Shown here: positions 1-12,276 of the stretch, piece by piece
Layout: every line of letters begins with the position of its first letter
How positions within the stretch are numbered: the first letter of the stretch is position 1
Origin: Gnomoniopsis sp. IMI 355080
Lineage: Eukaryota > Ascomycota > Sordariomycetes > Diaporthales > Gnomoniaceae
Direction: 5' to 3'
Length of the DNA: 64,000 nucleotides
Assembly: GCA_027946555.1 (NCBI GenBank)
Contig: JAPEVC010000029.1
Span: 1-64,000 of the forward strand
Made by a program: the position numbers and the translations under genes
The notes under the pieces: model-generated
The model's database searches: none
Told to the model about the DNA's origin: nothing
The model's input: the letters and a program-made list of their open reading frames with translations, nothing else

Positions 1-72
1 AGAGACAGAGAGACAGAGAGACAGAGAGACAGAGAGACAGAGAGACAGAGAGACAGAGAGACAGAGAGACAG
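1..72. repeat. 8-bp tandem repeat (AGAGACAG)n
   Basis: Nine perfect head-to-tail copies of the unit AGAGACAG run from the window edge and end in a purine-rich stretch (GAGAGAAGGGGGGG). This is a microsatellite-like tract that is all purine plus C on the + strand. It is cut by the window boundary, so its true length is unknown. Confidence 0.95.
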
Positions 73-1760
73 AGAGAGAAGGGGGGGAGGGAGAATTGGG
101 AGGACGAGAAAAGGAGAGGGGGTGGATTTACGGGACCATCATCGACGGGCATCTTGTCTTCTTGTGTACTTTCGTTGCCAGTGCGTGTAGGTAGGTAGGT
201 AATTCGTTACAATAGGGCAGCGAGTAGACGACTCTGAGAAGGAAGTTTGGACGTGAAGTGCTGCGGTTATGATTGCAGAGCTGTATCTTGGAATTAAGGG
301 AAAAATTCAAGATGGACGAGGAGCAAACGAAGAGAAATTTCCTCAGCCATCTTTGGCAAATGCCCTGTAGCTTTAAATATTTTCTTGTTTCGAGCTGCCG
401 CAACTTCCATCAGGACGCTTCGCGGTCTAGCCCCGCGCCAAACGCAGTAATATAATACTATCCTGAGAATCATATGGTAGTGGTATTCATCCAAGGTCCT
501 CGTAGAAAATTAGTGAAAGTAGTGGGTGATCGCGTGGGCATAATGTTACCCGAGTAGGTAAGTATCAATGTGATGACCAGGATACGGTCTACGATGCTCA
601 ACCATTGGCACGAAGAATCCTCAATAGCCGCTGAATTTCTGTGAAGGCTCTCTGATTCTGGTATTGTTCTATGTAAGCATGAGGAGCTAGCGAACGGAAG
701 CGGTATTCATCAACAAACAGCCGGTCCGATGGTGCAAAGCACCCTCCCTCCGTACACACGATTTTCTACCCATTAAGTTGGCTGAGTGAATTTTCGCAAC
801 GGAAAGCCAGAAAAGCTTCTCTACAAGTTAGGTGAAGGTACTGCCAGGTATCTAGGCAGGCAATGCTCCTGCAAGCTGTGAGAGGATCACATGTCTAAAA
901 AAAGATGCACAAAACTACACTTTGAAGGGATACACACTACACTTTTAGCCCTTGTCGACGATACGCGTATTCTCACCACCCGCCACAACATGGGTATCTC
1001 TAAAACCCCGGAGCTCATCGTCATCGGCGTCAGACTGAAGGTAAATTCCAGACTGAAAGAAGGTATCTCAACCTCGACGTGGTAGGTCCGTTGTTGCTTG
1101 CCAGGCGGCTGCCAGGTGCCCCATCGGCAGGTAGGACAGGGCATCTGGCACTAACATTCAGGAGCGCTGTGGCTAGACCTATTGAAGGCATATACAAGTG
1201 ACCTCGGAGGGAAAGTCAAGTGAATTTTACTCTTAGTCTCTCTGTGACAATAGTGCTTTGACAGGGGTGCAAAGCCTTCAGATGAAAGGGCAGGGATACA
1301 AGGTGGATGGAAACGAGATCATTCCTAGGCAACTAGGTGCGTGGATTTCGGGCAGTATATAATAAATGTGCACGAGGCCCGATGAGGAAATGATCCCTTG
1401 TGACGGTGGTTATCCTAAGGGAATTCGTCGCCCATACAGTGCGGCGTGCCCACCGCGCTGCGTAGTGTGCTTCTTCCTCACAGCAAATCTAGAAAATCTC
1501 AAATTTAGTATGAATCAATTTTATCATTGATGCGATCCGCAGATAGAATGCGAAAGGATCTTGTATCACATTACGATGCTCGAAAGTAGACATTTGAAAT
1601 GTTGGCAAATCTCATCTCTATTTGCAAAGCAGGCTGGTGTACCTGTCGAGCATACTGCACCGTCCAATCCCAGAAGGCATCCGCATGATGCAGTCCACAG
1701 ACCGTCAATCAGTATGACATGCACCTCTTCACCTTTCCTGTCTTTGAGACAAGTATTTGC
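73..1760. other. Intergenic, no gene recognised
   Basis: Only short overlapping ORFs without family resemblance are present on either strand. A short GTAGGTAGGTAGGTA tract lies near 188. The right end is probably the 3' flank of the aminotransferase gene. I see no RNA gene or mobile element. Confidence 0.5.
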
Positions 1761-3349
1761 TCACTGCACCTCCCGTACAACCTTATCCACCGCCTTTGCG
1801 AAGTACTCCACATTTCGTGTATTGAGACCCGCCATGCTGATGCGACCGTTCTTGGTCATGTACACATGGGCTTCCTTCTGTAATTGGGCGACCTGCGCCT
1901 CGGTCAAGCCCGTGAAACTAAACATGCCAATCTGGTCGGTAATGTGATTCCAGGTGCCAGGCGTACCCAGCTCCTCTAACTTGGCGCGCAGCGCCTTGCG
2001 CATAGTGATGATGCGCCCGCTCATGGTCTGCAGATTCTCCTTCCACTCGGCAAAGAGCTTCTCGTCATTTAATACTGTCGAGGCAACGCGTGCACCATAG
2101 ATAGGCGGGTTGCTGATCTCAGAGCGCTGCAAAATGGCCAACTGCGAGGCAACGCGCGTCACGGTATCCTGTGCATTGGAGGCAGGTGCGGTAACAAAGT
2201 GGAAACAACCAGCACGTTCGCCGTAGAGGCCAAAATTCTTGGCGAATGACTGGGCAACCAGGAGCTCGAAACCCTGTTCGACAAAGTAGCGGATGGAGAA
2301 GGCATCGCGCTCGAGATCACCAGAGGCGAAGCCCTGGTAGGCAGTGTCGAAGAAGGGGAAGTGCTTCTTCGACCTTATTAAATCGGCAATCTGGCGCCAT
2401 TGCTCATCGGTCGGGTCAACGCCTGTAGGGTTGTGTGCGCAGGCGTGTAGTAGGATGATGCTACCTTCGGGAGCGTCCTTGATAGCCTTGAGCATGCCGT
2501 CGATATCGAGGCCCTTGGTCTTCTTGTCGAAGTAAGGGTATTGAGCTATGGAAAGGCCGACATTGGTGACAATCTGGTTGTGGTTGGCCCATGTTGGATT
2601 GGATACGTAGACGGTGCGGTTGCCCTTGTAGAATTTGGCGAGGAAGAGGGCACCGAGATGGCAAGCACCAGTACCGGAGATGGTCTGAACGGAAGTGACG
2701 CGCTTATCGGAGATGACACTGGAAGACTTGCCAAAGACTAGTTCCTGAGCTTTGCTGGTGAAGGAAGCCAGTCCGGCGATGGGGAGGTACTCATGGTTGA
2801 GGTTGGGATCGTTACGGATGATATCGTCTGCCTGTATTTGGCGGTGTTGGTTAGTGGCGTGATTCTGGCATGAGGGAATCTGGGGATTTTCTGGGGAACG
2901 GCAGGGTTGCTTTTGGTTGTTGAGGGGCCCCGGATATTTTGGAGTATTGCTGCAGTCAAGCTGCATAGAGCTGGCTAAACCGATAGAAAACAGGATGAGG
3001 ACTGACCTTTTTGACCACAGGAAGGACCCAAGGCTTCGCGTTGTCGTCACGATAAGCTCCAATTCCCTGTGCGTGGTGAAGGTTGTCAGCATGGAAATAG
3101 TTGACGACATCATGAATCAAGAGAGGTGAGCCCCACCAAGTCGACCTTGTCAGGGGAGGAGTCAGCCCGATAGGCGGCGGCCAGGCCAAAGAGGGGGTCG
3201 ACCGGGGCCTGAGGGACAGCCTCAGCCGGGAAAGAGGTGGTGTTGACTGGATTGGCCATCTGGTTTGCAATGCTGCGTACGCGGTCGGAGGGATTGGAGG
3301 GAGAGGAGTGTGAGTTGAAGGCGGAGGAAGAGGAAGAGTTCGAAGGCAT
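1761..3349 (-). CDS. Aspartate aminotransferase (PLP-dependent, class I)
   Basis: The enzyme transfers the amino group between aspartate/2-oxoglutarate and oxaloacetate/glutamate. I rebuild three exons: 3349-3137, 3066-3007 and 2831-1761, giving 447 aa. Introns are 70 nt (3136-3067, GT..AG) and 175 nt (3006-2832). The joins restore the canonical N-terminal stretch KVDLGIGAYRDDNAKPWVLP. Further family marks are the ISGTGA motif, HNPTGVDPT, DTAYQGFASGD and the PLP-lysine site SFAKNFGLYGERAG; the C-terminus RNVEYFAKAVDKVVREV is full length. The chosen Met precedes a Ser/Pro-rich leader (MPSNSSSSSAF). The frame stays open for about 50 codons upstream to another Met, so a longer, possibly organelle-targeted form cannot be excluded. 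Cytosolic location is inferred only. The next gene, on the same strand, is the SNARE at 4239. Confidence 0.93.
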
Positions 3350-4238
3350 ATTATGAACAGCTCGAGGGCAGGTATCAGCCAGCAGTTCAGGCAGTCTGCA
3401 GGTACGAGGTGGGATGTTATGCGGTTTCGAGCTGCCTGTCAGCGGAAAATGATGGCCGACGGGGCAGGATTCCGAAAGAAAGCCGGGGCAACGGGAGCTT
3501 GGCACTGGGGTACTGCGTTGTACTGTGTGTGTCTCGGTAGTCGCAGCGAATGCTCTTGCACCTTTCTGTCAGCGAGTCGAGGGGATTGCTTTGGTTGTGG
3601 GGACCGCTAAGCCTCCTCAGACGGTGCGATCTGTTTCAGTATTGCGGTGGTATCGCGCAGAAAGTGCTTGGTCAATGGCAAGTACGGACCCGCAAGAGGA
3701 GACCAACGCCTTGGCTCTAGGAGATATGAAGCAGATGCTCGAGCTGAGGGTTGCAGAGGAGTTGCAAGATTGGTGGAAGGGAGTCGTTTCTCGATCACGA
3801 CAGGTCTCGGCAACAACTGCGTCGTATGGCGAAATAATAGTATGAACAAAAAGACACAGACCTAAGCGATGAGACTTGAGAGAGAACAAATGAATCAAAG
3901 AGGAATCTTGAAGGGTGACAACAGGAGGAAGGTTGCATGTGAACGTTCATACCCGGCTTCTTGTTGCCCGCCTCGCCGAGGCCCGGGGTATACTACAGAC
4001 CCCACGGGGCCACTCCACCCGCAGCACGTCATTCCAACATACCTAGGTCGACATGGAACTATGCGAATTACCTCCCCAAAATGTCCTTCAGAGCTATAAG
4101 GTTTTCGATTTCAGGCAGTTGTGTGTGTTTTGCATATGCGGCCGTGGTCTTGACGTGATTAGGATGTGTATATACTACAGGCTCTACTCTGGTAGGTACC
4201 TGATCTTCCCGCCGCAAGACCACCGGCCGGGTACAGCC
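3350..4238. other. Intergenic between aminotransferase and SNARE genes
   Basis: This holds the presumed promoter and 5' leader of the aminotransferase (read leftwards) and the 3' flank of the SNARE gene. The ORFs here have no recognisable product. No RNA gene or repeat is seen. Confidence 0.5.
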
Positions 4239-5333
4239 TCATATTATCAAATCCCATACTATCAAGAACGTGCATAGCGCACTGGCAGCATAGAATGTCA
4301 TCTTGGCCTGGCTGAATTTCCTTTGCGTGGCCTTCTTGAGCTGCTTGTTGCCCCCGCCCACATTTTCCACCGTGTTCTCCGAGTCTGCCACCAGCTGCTG
4401 GATGTTGGCCGACTGAATCGTCAAGTTGCTGACCAGCACCGACTGCAGCTCCGCAATCTCCAACAACGACTTTTCCACTGTCTTGACTTTCTCCGTAGCG
4501 CTGTTGTAATGTTTAAGCATGTCCTGGTTGTCCCGCTCAAACATTTGCCTCTGCTCATCGGTAAGATCCAGGTTCTGATCCTGCCTCCTCTTGGTCTCCT
4601 CCTCATCGAGAGGCACAGCAGCCGACGTAGATGGCCCAGTGTCTTCAAACCCAAACTCCCTTGCCAAACTTGGCGGGAGCTCCTGCCCGGCCCGCGCCTT
4701 GGCCAGCACACTCCTGTTCTTCTCCATTTCCCGCGCCAGTCTTGTCTCCATCATCGTGCGCTGCAACGCTGCCGCATTTTGTAGTTTCTGCTGAAGGTAG
4801 ACAATGACGCCGCCGCGGTGCTCGACAATCTGCTTCTCTGCTTCCACAGCTGCGGTATGCTCGGGGCTACGTGCGGCGCTGCCATCCTTCTCTGCCAGCC
4901 CTCCACCGGCGGCCCAGCCTGTCAGGGCACGTAGGCCTCGCGCGTGTTTCTGCTTGATTGTTGCAGCAGCGGATTCTTGGCGCTTGATCTCCTCTTGGGT
5001 AAGCACGTTGATGCGCGCCGACAGTGCTCGCAGCATATCCTTGGCCTCGCGATCAATGACATTGCGGTCTGCGTCGGTCAGGTAGGCGGGCTGTCTCTCG
5101 TGAATCGACTCTGAACCGGTGCCGCTTCGCCGTAGGTGTGTCTTTCGTGGGGCTGCGGTGGAGAGGTAGGCCTGTCGTATGGAAGAGAGCTCGTGGTGCA
5201 GAGAGGTGATCTCACGGTTGATGGAGGAGGCCGTTTGGAGGAAGGAGTCGAGCTTAGCTAAAGAGAGAGTTTGGCGCGTTGGAGGTGCCTGACGGGCTTT
5301 GAGAAGCTCGTTGAAAGAAGAAGTGACCTCCAT
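4239..5333 (-). CDS. ufe1: ER t-SNARE, syntaxin-18/Ufe1 family
   Basis: A single-exon ORF of 364 aa. Ufe1/syntaxin 18 is the ER-resident Qa-SNARE for Golgi-to-ER retrograde fusion and ER homotypic fusion. Layout: an N-terminal helical region (MEVTSSFNELLKARQ, about 1-60, syntaxin-18 N-terminal type), a charged linker, then a SNARE-like coiled coil at about residues 255-335 (from DLTDEQRQMFERDNQDML through ELQSVLVSNLTIQSANIQQL). A single C-terminal hydrophobic anchor MTFYAASALCTFLIVWDLII ends at the stop, as expected of a tail-anchored SNARE. A Gln in the AELQSVLV region fits the central Q layer. The start is the first Met giving the conserved N-terminus. Assignment rests on overall architecture and remembered family resemblance, not on a search. 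Confidence 0.85.
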   Translation of the reverse strand: MEVTSSFNELLKARQAPPTRQTLSLAKLDSFLQTASSINREITSLHHELSSIRQAYLSTAAPRKTHLRRSGTGSESIHERQPAYLTDADRNVIDREAKDMLRALSARINVLTQEEIKRQESAAATIKQKHARGLRALTGWAAGGGLAEKDGSAARSPEHTAAVEAEKQIVEHRGGVIVYLQQKLQNAAALQRTMMETRLAREMEKNRSVLAKARAGQELPPSLAREFGFEDTGPSTSAAVPLDEEETKRRQDQNLDLTDEQRQMFERDNQDMLKHYNSATEKVKTVEKSLLEIAELQSVLVSNLTIQSANIQQLVADSENTVENVGGGNKQLKKATQRKFSQAKMTFYAASALCTFLIVWDLII

Positions 5334-7047
5334 TCTGAAAGTAGGATGGGGCAGGCCCGTAGAGGGCTTTGCTGGTAGAGAATGGGGTGATGGTGACGAG
5401 CAACCTTGAAGCTTGAACTTGAGATGGAATCCTGTAGCATTGACGTGGCTGAATTATTGAGTGTGGCACAGGCATTGTAAACCCATAAATCCAGCCACAC
5501 CCCAATTGGAAAGCTCGGCAGTGTTTTACCCGAGATGTTCGGGAACTCGCCGTACAATTAAACTCAAAGGCCTAGAACAAGCCGCATTGCACATCATGAG
5601 GATCTCGTCCAGGACGGCGCTGGACGGATCATGACCGATCTCCTAGGTTCGCTTTCTTCCAGTCCCGACTCGCCAACTGCTCGGCTATCACTGGATATTA
5701 ACGCCTCAAAAACCGCAAAATGGCCACCATCGGCCCAAAGAACCGGATTAATTCACGACGGATGACTCGTTTTCACAAGTACGAGCGAGCAGCTGACAAG
5801 CTTCACAACCGAGCTTTTTGTCTGGGTATACGGTGTTACTGTATAATCACTTCTGACCAAACCAAGCATTCCGAGAATACGTAGTACCCAAGGCTGTAGA
5901 GAGAGGCCAGCCTTGTGGAACGACATGCTTGGTTGGCAGGACCGTGAGACACCTTTTGCCCTTTCAAGAGCGTCCCAAAGCAAAACGGTGCCTACAAGGT
6001 AACACCGACCGATCTCATCGAGCTCAGCCTCGACCACTTGCCAACTGCTACCCTCTACGGCTATATGTCTGTCTCCCGTCACCATGGGACTTTTTTCGGA
6101 CACACAATACAGACTAGGCACCCTCTATCCCTGTCACGGTGTAGTCCTGAGGCACACCAGGAATATTAGACGGGCGGGCCATCCTAGAATACATACCGGC
6201 ATAGCGGCACTATTGCCCTGGCATCACCGCATCAAGGCTATATGCTCGGTGGACTGCCGTTCGGCTGTGGGGCCGATACCGGGGCCAACCTTCACGCATT
6301 TCGGCCATCAGCCTGCTTGAGCGTCTAGTATTTGACTGGATCTACATGAGCACTGCTGGGCCCGGATTGGGTACACGATCGAGCCGCATGTGTGGTTGCA
6401 CTATGCCACCTAACGGTGGCCCGGATTGCCTCCCTGCCCTCCTCCCACTCCTACACTAACTGGTTCCACGCTTATCCGCACTAGATGCCGAAGCGTACGG
6501 ACCTGCGGACGCCGCCCTAGGACTTCGCTAGAATCTCGCCTTTTGCAGATCATGGCTACCCAAGGTACTGTAGCTACGGATGGCCACATGTGTGTTTCCT
6601 TTTTGTGCTCTGCCACCAGGGGTGGCTCACATACATGCATGCGGAGCCCTGTAGTTGATTCAAAACACGCCCGTCGGACGTTGACCGTCGACAGGGAGCC
6701 TAACGGGAATAAGGTCCTCTCTTGATCCACCTTTTCCCACCTTTTGTCCCAGTCTGCCATCGTCGTTCCCGGTCACCCCTTCTATTATTGTCCTTTGTGA
6801 CAGTCTCTTCACCTCCATTTTCCCTTCGTGAGTCGGTATTATTCTTGACTTCGATGTCCATACAACACTCCGAAGGGGGCTGGACTCCGTGGGATTATTG
6901 TGTCTACTATCGTTCTGCGGGACAATAGTTCGTTACCAATGACAACTTGCTCCACTTGATATTTCATGAGAGACGAAGCTCCAGTCCTATCTCCTCCCCT
7001 TCATCCCGACCCGGCAGAACGCCGTGCGCACTCGAAATATTACTATC
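5334..7047. other. Intergenic, divergent promoters
   Basis: 1.7 kb between the leftward SNARE gene and the rightward MFS gene, so it should contain both promoters. ORFs of 116-122 aa on the minus strand (5753-6121 and 6410-6760) show no family resemblance and no compositional support; I treat them as chance. C/T-rich stretches around 6730-6850 are compatible with a pyrimidine-rich MFS promoter. Confidence 0.5.
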
Positions 7048-9020
7048 ATGGAGTTTCATGATCCTGAGAAGGCTTCGTTCCGCTCATCAACGCCCCCTGC
7101 GGCGATAGTCGATGATGCCTCGGCCGTAGCAGGCCAAGGTCCATCGGCGAAACATCTATTTAATTCCCCAAACTCCCATACCGATTTGGACTCTTCGGAC
7201 GAAGGACCCACAGGCAACACCATTGACCGCGCCGAGCCCGATATTCCGGACACGGAGCCGGATCCGGAGGCCTTGACCCGGGCGTCCAGTGGGCCCGTTT
7301 ACTCTATCTTCACTCCCGGCATGAAGCGGTGGATTATTGCTATAGTCATGTTGACGTCCTTCATATCGCCAATGACAGCCGTGAGCACTACTCTGAAGTA
7401 CATATATGAGCGGTATCAAAGCCAGACCCCTAACCTACTATGCAGAACATTTATTTCCCGGCCTTGAACCCCATAGCCAAGGATCTTGGCGTGGATGTCA
7501 GCCTCATCAACCTTACATTGACGACGTATATGATCTTCCAGGGGATAGCGCCAACCTTATTTGGCGACTTTGGTGACATGGCCGGGAGACGGCCAGCTTT
7601 CATTCTTGCCGTGTTAATCTACATATTCGGTGGGTACAGTTCTTCTACATGTGTGAAGTGTATTAGTTCTAATCCAACATGAACAGCAAACATTGGCCTT
7701 GCCCTTCAGGACAACTATGCTGCCCTGATGGTTCTCCGAATGGTCCAGAGTGGAGGCAGTAGCGGGACCCTGGCCCTAGGCTATGCTGTTGTAGCGGATA
7801 TCTCAACCAGCAGTGAGCGGGGCAAGTATATGGGTATAGTCGGCGCAGGTATCAACGTCGGACCAGCTCTCTCGCCGGTGATAGGCGGGATCCTGGCCCA
7901 GTATCTTGGGTGGCGCGCTATCTTCTGGTTCTGCTTCATCTTCTCGACCTCGGTGCTCATCCCCTACGCACTCACTGTACCCGAGACTTGCCGCAAGATC
8001 GTTGGCAATGGCTCCATCCCACCGCAGACATGGAACAAGACTCTTATCGACATCATCCACGAGCGGCGACAGCGCCGGGCCAGTAAGGGCAGCAGCCTCA
8101 GTACGCATTATGTCCCCCACGAAGGGTCGAGGCCGAAACTTCGTTTTCCCAACCCACTACGCGCTCTCACCATCGCTCTCGACAAAGGCATTGGCCTGGT
8201 GATTTTATATAATTCGCTCCTCTACCTCGTCTTCATCATCACCGTCTCGACGCTATCCACGCAATTCAAAGACATTTACGGCTATAACGACTTGCAGATT
8301 GGTCTCTGCTACCTCCCTTACGGCGCGGGTTGTCTTGGGGCAGCGATTGGTCAGGGCTACATGCTCGACTGGTACTATCGTAGAACCGCGAAAAAGATTG
8401 GCTTTACCGTCGACCGCAAGCGTGGCGACGACCTGTCCAATTTTCCGATCGAAAAAGCCCGCATCATCCCGGTCTACTACTTTGTCACGGTAGGGCTCAT
8501 CGCCATGGCCCTCTACGGATGGGTACTTGAGCTGAAGCCATCCGTTGCGGCACCACTGTGTCTACAGTTCGTTATTGGCTTGTGTATCACAGGCAGCTTT
8601 GGCATCCTCAACACGCTCATTGTGGACTTATCGCCCGATTCGCCGGCAACGGCGGTTGCGGCGAACAATTTTGTACGGTGCGAAATGGGCGCGGCAGCCA
8701 CAGCCGTCATTGAATTGATGATCGCGGCCATGGGGACGGGTTGGTGTTTCACGCTCTTTGCTCTGCTAGCGGCGGTTTGTATGCCGATCTTGTGGATGGA
8801 GACCCGGTATGGGATACGCTGGAGGAAGGAGAAGAGGTTGAAGAAGGAGCTGCAGAAAGTAGAAAAAGAAAGGCGTAAGGAAGAAAAGAGGGAGTTGAGG
8901 GAAAAGAAAGAAGAGGAGAAGCGGGAGGTTAGGGCAAGAAAGGAGGAGAATGAGAAGGCGGTTCGAGAGGATAGTCGGGCGAGCTCCGCGGGAGACGAGG
9001 CGTCACGGTCACATGGATGA
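7048..9020 (+). CDS. MFS multidrug/organic-acid type transporter (DHA1-like)
   Basis: Three exons: 7048-7380, 7446-7629 and 7687-9020, 616 aa. Introns of 65 and 57 nt have GT-AG ends, and the joins keep SPMTA-NIYFPALNPIAKDLG and IYIF-ANIGLALQDNY in frame. Twelve hydrophobic segments are expected; visible marks are motif A (GDFGDMAGRRPAF) after TM2, LRMVQSGGSSGTLALGYAVVAD in TM4, and GAGINVGPALSPVIGGILAQYLGWRAIF in TM5, as in fungal DHA1 drug:H+ antiporters (Qdr/Aqr1-like). The N-terminal about 90 residues are acidic and cytosolic. The last about 70 residues are a nearly pure Lys/Glu/Arg helix (RWRKEKRLKKELQKVEKERR onward), unusual for the family. Substrate is unknown. The ATG at 7048 is the first in frame. 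Confidence 0.88.
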
Positions 9021-9799
9021 TGATTAGATTTCATTGATGCTTATGAGGCGTTCGATTGGATTATGGGCTCAGCGAGCTAATGCTGGACTCGATTCCGTTG
9101 CGCAGCACTGCATTTGAAGTGTTGGGTTCTAGGCCCAGAATACCTGGGCGTGCATAGTAAGCCTAGAATTTAGATTGATACCTCATCTGTTGAGTATAAT
9201 CAACAAACTTAGAAATACGAATAGAAATTATATTATAATGCGTCAGGGCTTCATGCTTGAACTCTGTGCGCTCTTGAAATATTTTTTGAGGAAGCACCCT
9301 TGAGCGATAAACCGAAGCGTGGAACCAGTCTGTTTGAAGTTTGTACGAGTCTCATTGTGGCTATGTAGACTCCAACTATCGCTTCTGTGGGTTGAAGCTG
9401 TATGGCTCCCAGAGACACAAACAGTATCACAGTTGCAACGCTGCCACTATGAGCAGCCTGTGACCGATAACACATTGAAATTAGTGACAATGCCGAAGTT
9501 CTTAATTAATGGCATTGCTATTTCAACCAGAGCATGTTCAGATACTGTTAGTACACATTGCAGCAGAATCAAATTGCGCCCTTTGATGGTTATCCAATCA
9601 ATCTTACCAGGTTAGACGAGGAAACGTCATATGTGCAGGACCCTGTTTCTCGCCACACCCTTCACCACGTGTGACGCTGCAACCGATGCACTTGTGAATA
9701 GAATGCACCCCTCGAACTCGTGAGAGATTCTCGTTACTCTAACATACACAAAATTGCTCAAACATTCTTTGGCACGGACACCAAGCGCAACTCGTCAAG
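9021..9799. other. Intergenic
   Basis: AT-rich 3' flank of the transporter (around 9180-9240) followed by the likely promoter of the small gene at 9800. Short ORFs only; nothing recognised. Confidence 0.45.
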
Positions 9800-10319
9800 A
9801 TGCCTAACGAAGGTCTTATTCCCTCCCTGCAGCGCAAATTCTGGGATGGCGTTGGGGTAGCTGGGGTCAGTAGAGCTCTCCTTGATCCTGTGGGCTCCCA
9901 CATTGAGGATCGCAGACACATTTGGCATCTTGTGTGAGTTCTGAAATTAATCGATTTTCTCCCCGTAGGACACCGCGGGCAACTTTGTCTCCGCCAACGG
10001 TCAAGCCATTCAAACCGCCGCGCGATCAGCGGGCAGCGGCATCGATGGACTCGGCCGGAGCATAAGCAACTCGGGCAAGTCCGCGAACAAGACCACCAAT
10101 ACCTATGCACAGGCTCTGGGGAAGTCCATCGAAAGTTACACAGGTGCAGCAGGTAGCAAAGTCGGCGCCGCGGGCAAATATGTGGATAGTAGTGGCCGAG
10201 CGACAGGGGGCCGTGTGGGTGATTTTGGAAACGATGTCAAGGACAAGACTGGTGCTAGGGGCAAGAGGATGCAAACGCAAGGAAATCCGTTGGGTTTGCG
10301 AGGGAAACGAACAGTGTGA
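9800..10319 (+). CDS. Small Gly/Ser/Lys-rich conserved-type protein, LEA-like composition
   Basis: Built from two exons, 9800-9865 and 9969-10319 (intron 103 nt, GTCAGT..CCGTAG), 138 aa; the exons are too short to show as one long ORF. The protein starts MPNEGLIPSLQRKFWDGVG and continues as a hydrophilic chain rich in Gly, Ser, Ala, Lys and Asn with loosely repeating 11-16 residue units of the type SxGxxxxxxG (for example GLGRSISNSGKSANKT, GAAGSKVGAAGKYVDSSG). It has no Cys, no signal peptide and no membrane segment. The pattern recalls small fungal LEA-like or stress-associated proteins, but I cannot name a family. Support comes from the clean 117-codon second exon and the consistent composition of both exons. 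An alternative donor (GTAGCT, 9 nt earlier) would also keep frame. Confidence 0.6.
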
Positions 10320-12276
10320 AGGCTGGGTGGGTGGCTGAGGCAACTTTGGGTTGGAACGAGCACGTTGACTATATATGCAAGCGCCGTCGGAGACATTTCA
10401 AAGGATCAAGGTGGTTATAGATGCACCATAGCCTTGCTTATGATGTGATTATATTCAAGGTCCGTGAATTATCCTGGAGGCTCGTAAACAGCGGAATGAT
10501 ACCCTATGGATGTTGCGTATCCTGACGCGAGCAAGTGTGTCTGCAATGCATGGCTTGGGTTCAGGTCAAGCGAATCTGAGCGCAAGGTGACCAAACATCC
10601 ATCAACTTGTAGGCTTAAATCCACAACTCATTCTTCGTATTACTTCGATATCACCATATCAGGTTACTCGCAATACAGCTTCAACAATTAAGCTGCCAGA
10701 CCGAATGCCCAATTGGTCAACACTGCCCTTATGTGCATCCATGGGCGCGATGTACCAAGCGGCTACGTTCACGCTGTGCAAACTATGCGCTAGACTTTCA
10801 ACGTACCTCCACGAGCCTCACGTCCCCAGCGCAGATTTCTTGACCCAGAAAGCCACAAACCCCCGTGATAGTGCTGCAACGGCGTAGGAACCCAGGATAA
10901 TCACCATTCGAGAGCCTCTAGCGACCGAGAAGGGAGATATCATGGATTGACAAGGGGCAAACCACAAGAAGGCCTGTTCACTGGAAGCATGCGCAGGTGG
11001 GTTGCGGTATTTTTGCTGCGGCTAAAATTGTTGTGATGCCTTCTCACTCAGAGACCGGACTTCAGCAATGTATCCAACGGTACTTACGATGCGAATTGAC
11101 TAAACATGCTAGTGGATGTCATTGTCGAGAAGCCTCATGCACAACTTTACCTACCAAACAGGGTCTTAGGAGCAGACTATCCGTGCCAACGTGTAATCAA
11201 ATAATTGCAAGAAGATGACGAGTACAGATGGACAATGGTCTCGGACTCAGACGTGGAGAGGTGCGTCGTAAGATCTGATCCAGCATCAAGAGATAGGAAA
11301 CCTCCGGTCTGCTGGCCGATGGTAGTGCTCTGTCTAGGTGTCTAGGCTCCATGTCCGTATTCCGTGGAAGATGTCCATCCCTCACAGACCAGAGAAAAAG
11401 TTTCTGTCTACCCCCTTTATAACCTGCTCGAGTTGAGTCATAATGCAAATTTGACTATAAGGTAATACTTGCTCAAAAAAGGAGAATCAATCACCGTGTC
11501 ATGGAGTGTCGTCGGAGCTTCACGGCGCGACAGGGGGCCCGGCCGCCATGAGCGGACGAAATCGGTGTAACACGATTGGCCAGTCTCACTGATCCATGGA
11601 TCCCTGGTTACACATCCCCGGTATCCCAAGAACCCGGGTGCGCCCGAATTGCAATGCCGGCCAATCCTCTTGATGGCTTACAAGAGAGTCGTCCAGCTGA
11701 CCACGAAGAAATTTAGGTATGGAATAGATGTTTAACAGATCCATCTGTGAATCCGAGATTTCTCTGATCAAATTAGCCTCTTTGAACTTGAGCCTCATAC
11801 TGAATATCTCCTCGCGGCTGAACGCACAGAGTCATGTGTACGAGACGTGGCCGTTTTCAGCCCGTATAATTCAATTGTTATTCAGAGGCGGTGGCTCGTG
11901 CTTACTTTGTGTTTTCGGCCAGAAAGTGATCCATCTTTTCTTACTATTATGGATTCTAAGGAGCCGGTTTGTCTTCGTGCACAAGGAGTGTGCTGCCTTT
12001 CGAGACAACGGTCCCCGTCAGCGTTGGTGTTTCCACGCCTGCTCCGATGACACCCGTGGGTTTTTTTCCCGGGTCATCCACTAAGCTTACCAGCATCTCA
12101 CCTCGACGTTAACGTCAACGAACTCGACTGCGTAGAATAAGAACCAGTCTTTGTCCTGAGGCAAAGCTCGCCTCTATGTTTGTTTTGTTTCCACTGTCTC
12201 ATACCAAAAAACTGACTGAACCTTTCAAGTACAAACATCAATTTCCAATTTGATATTAACACCACACACAGTATCC
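10320..12276. other. Intergenic, about 2 kb
   Basis: Nothing recognisable on either strand; only short ORFs without family marks. The right end must contain the promoter of the alternative oxidase gene. Confidence 0.5.

Noticed and set aside
5753..6121. Minus-strand ORF of 122 aa
   Set aside because: Lies in the divergent promoter region, with no family resemblance or signal sequence.
10997..12050. Several ORFs of 60-118 aa between the small gene and AOX
   Set aside because: All are short, on both strands, without motif; treated as chance.
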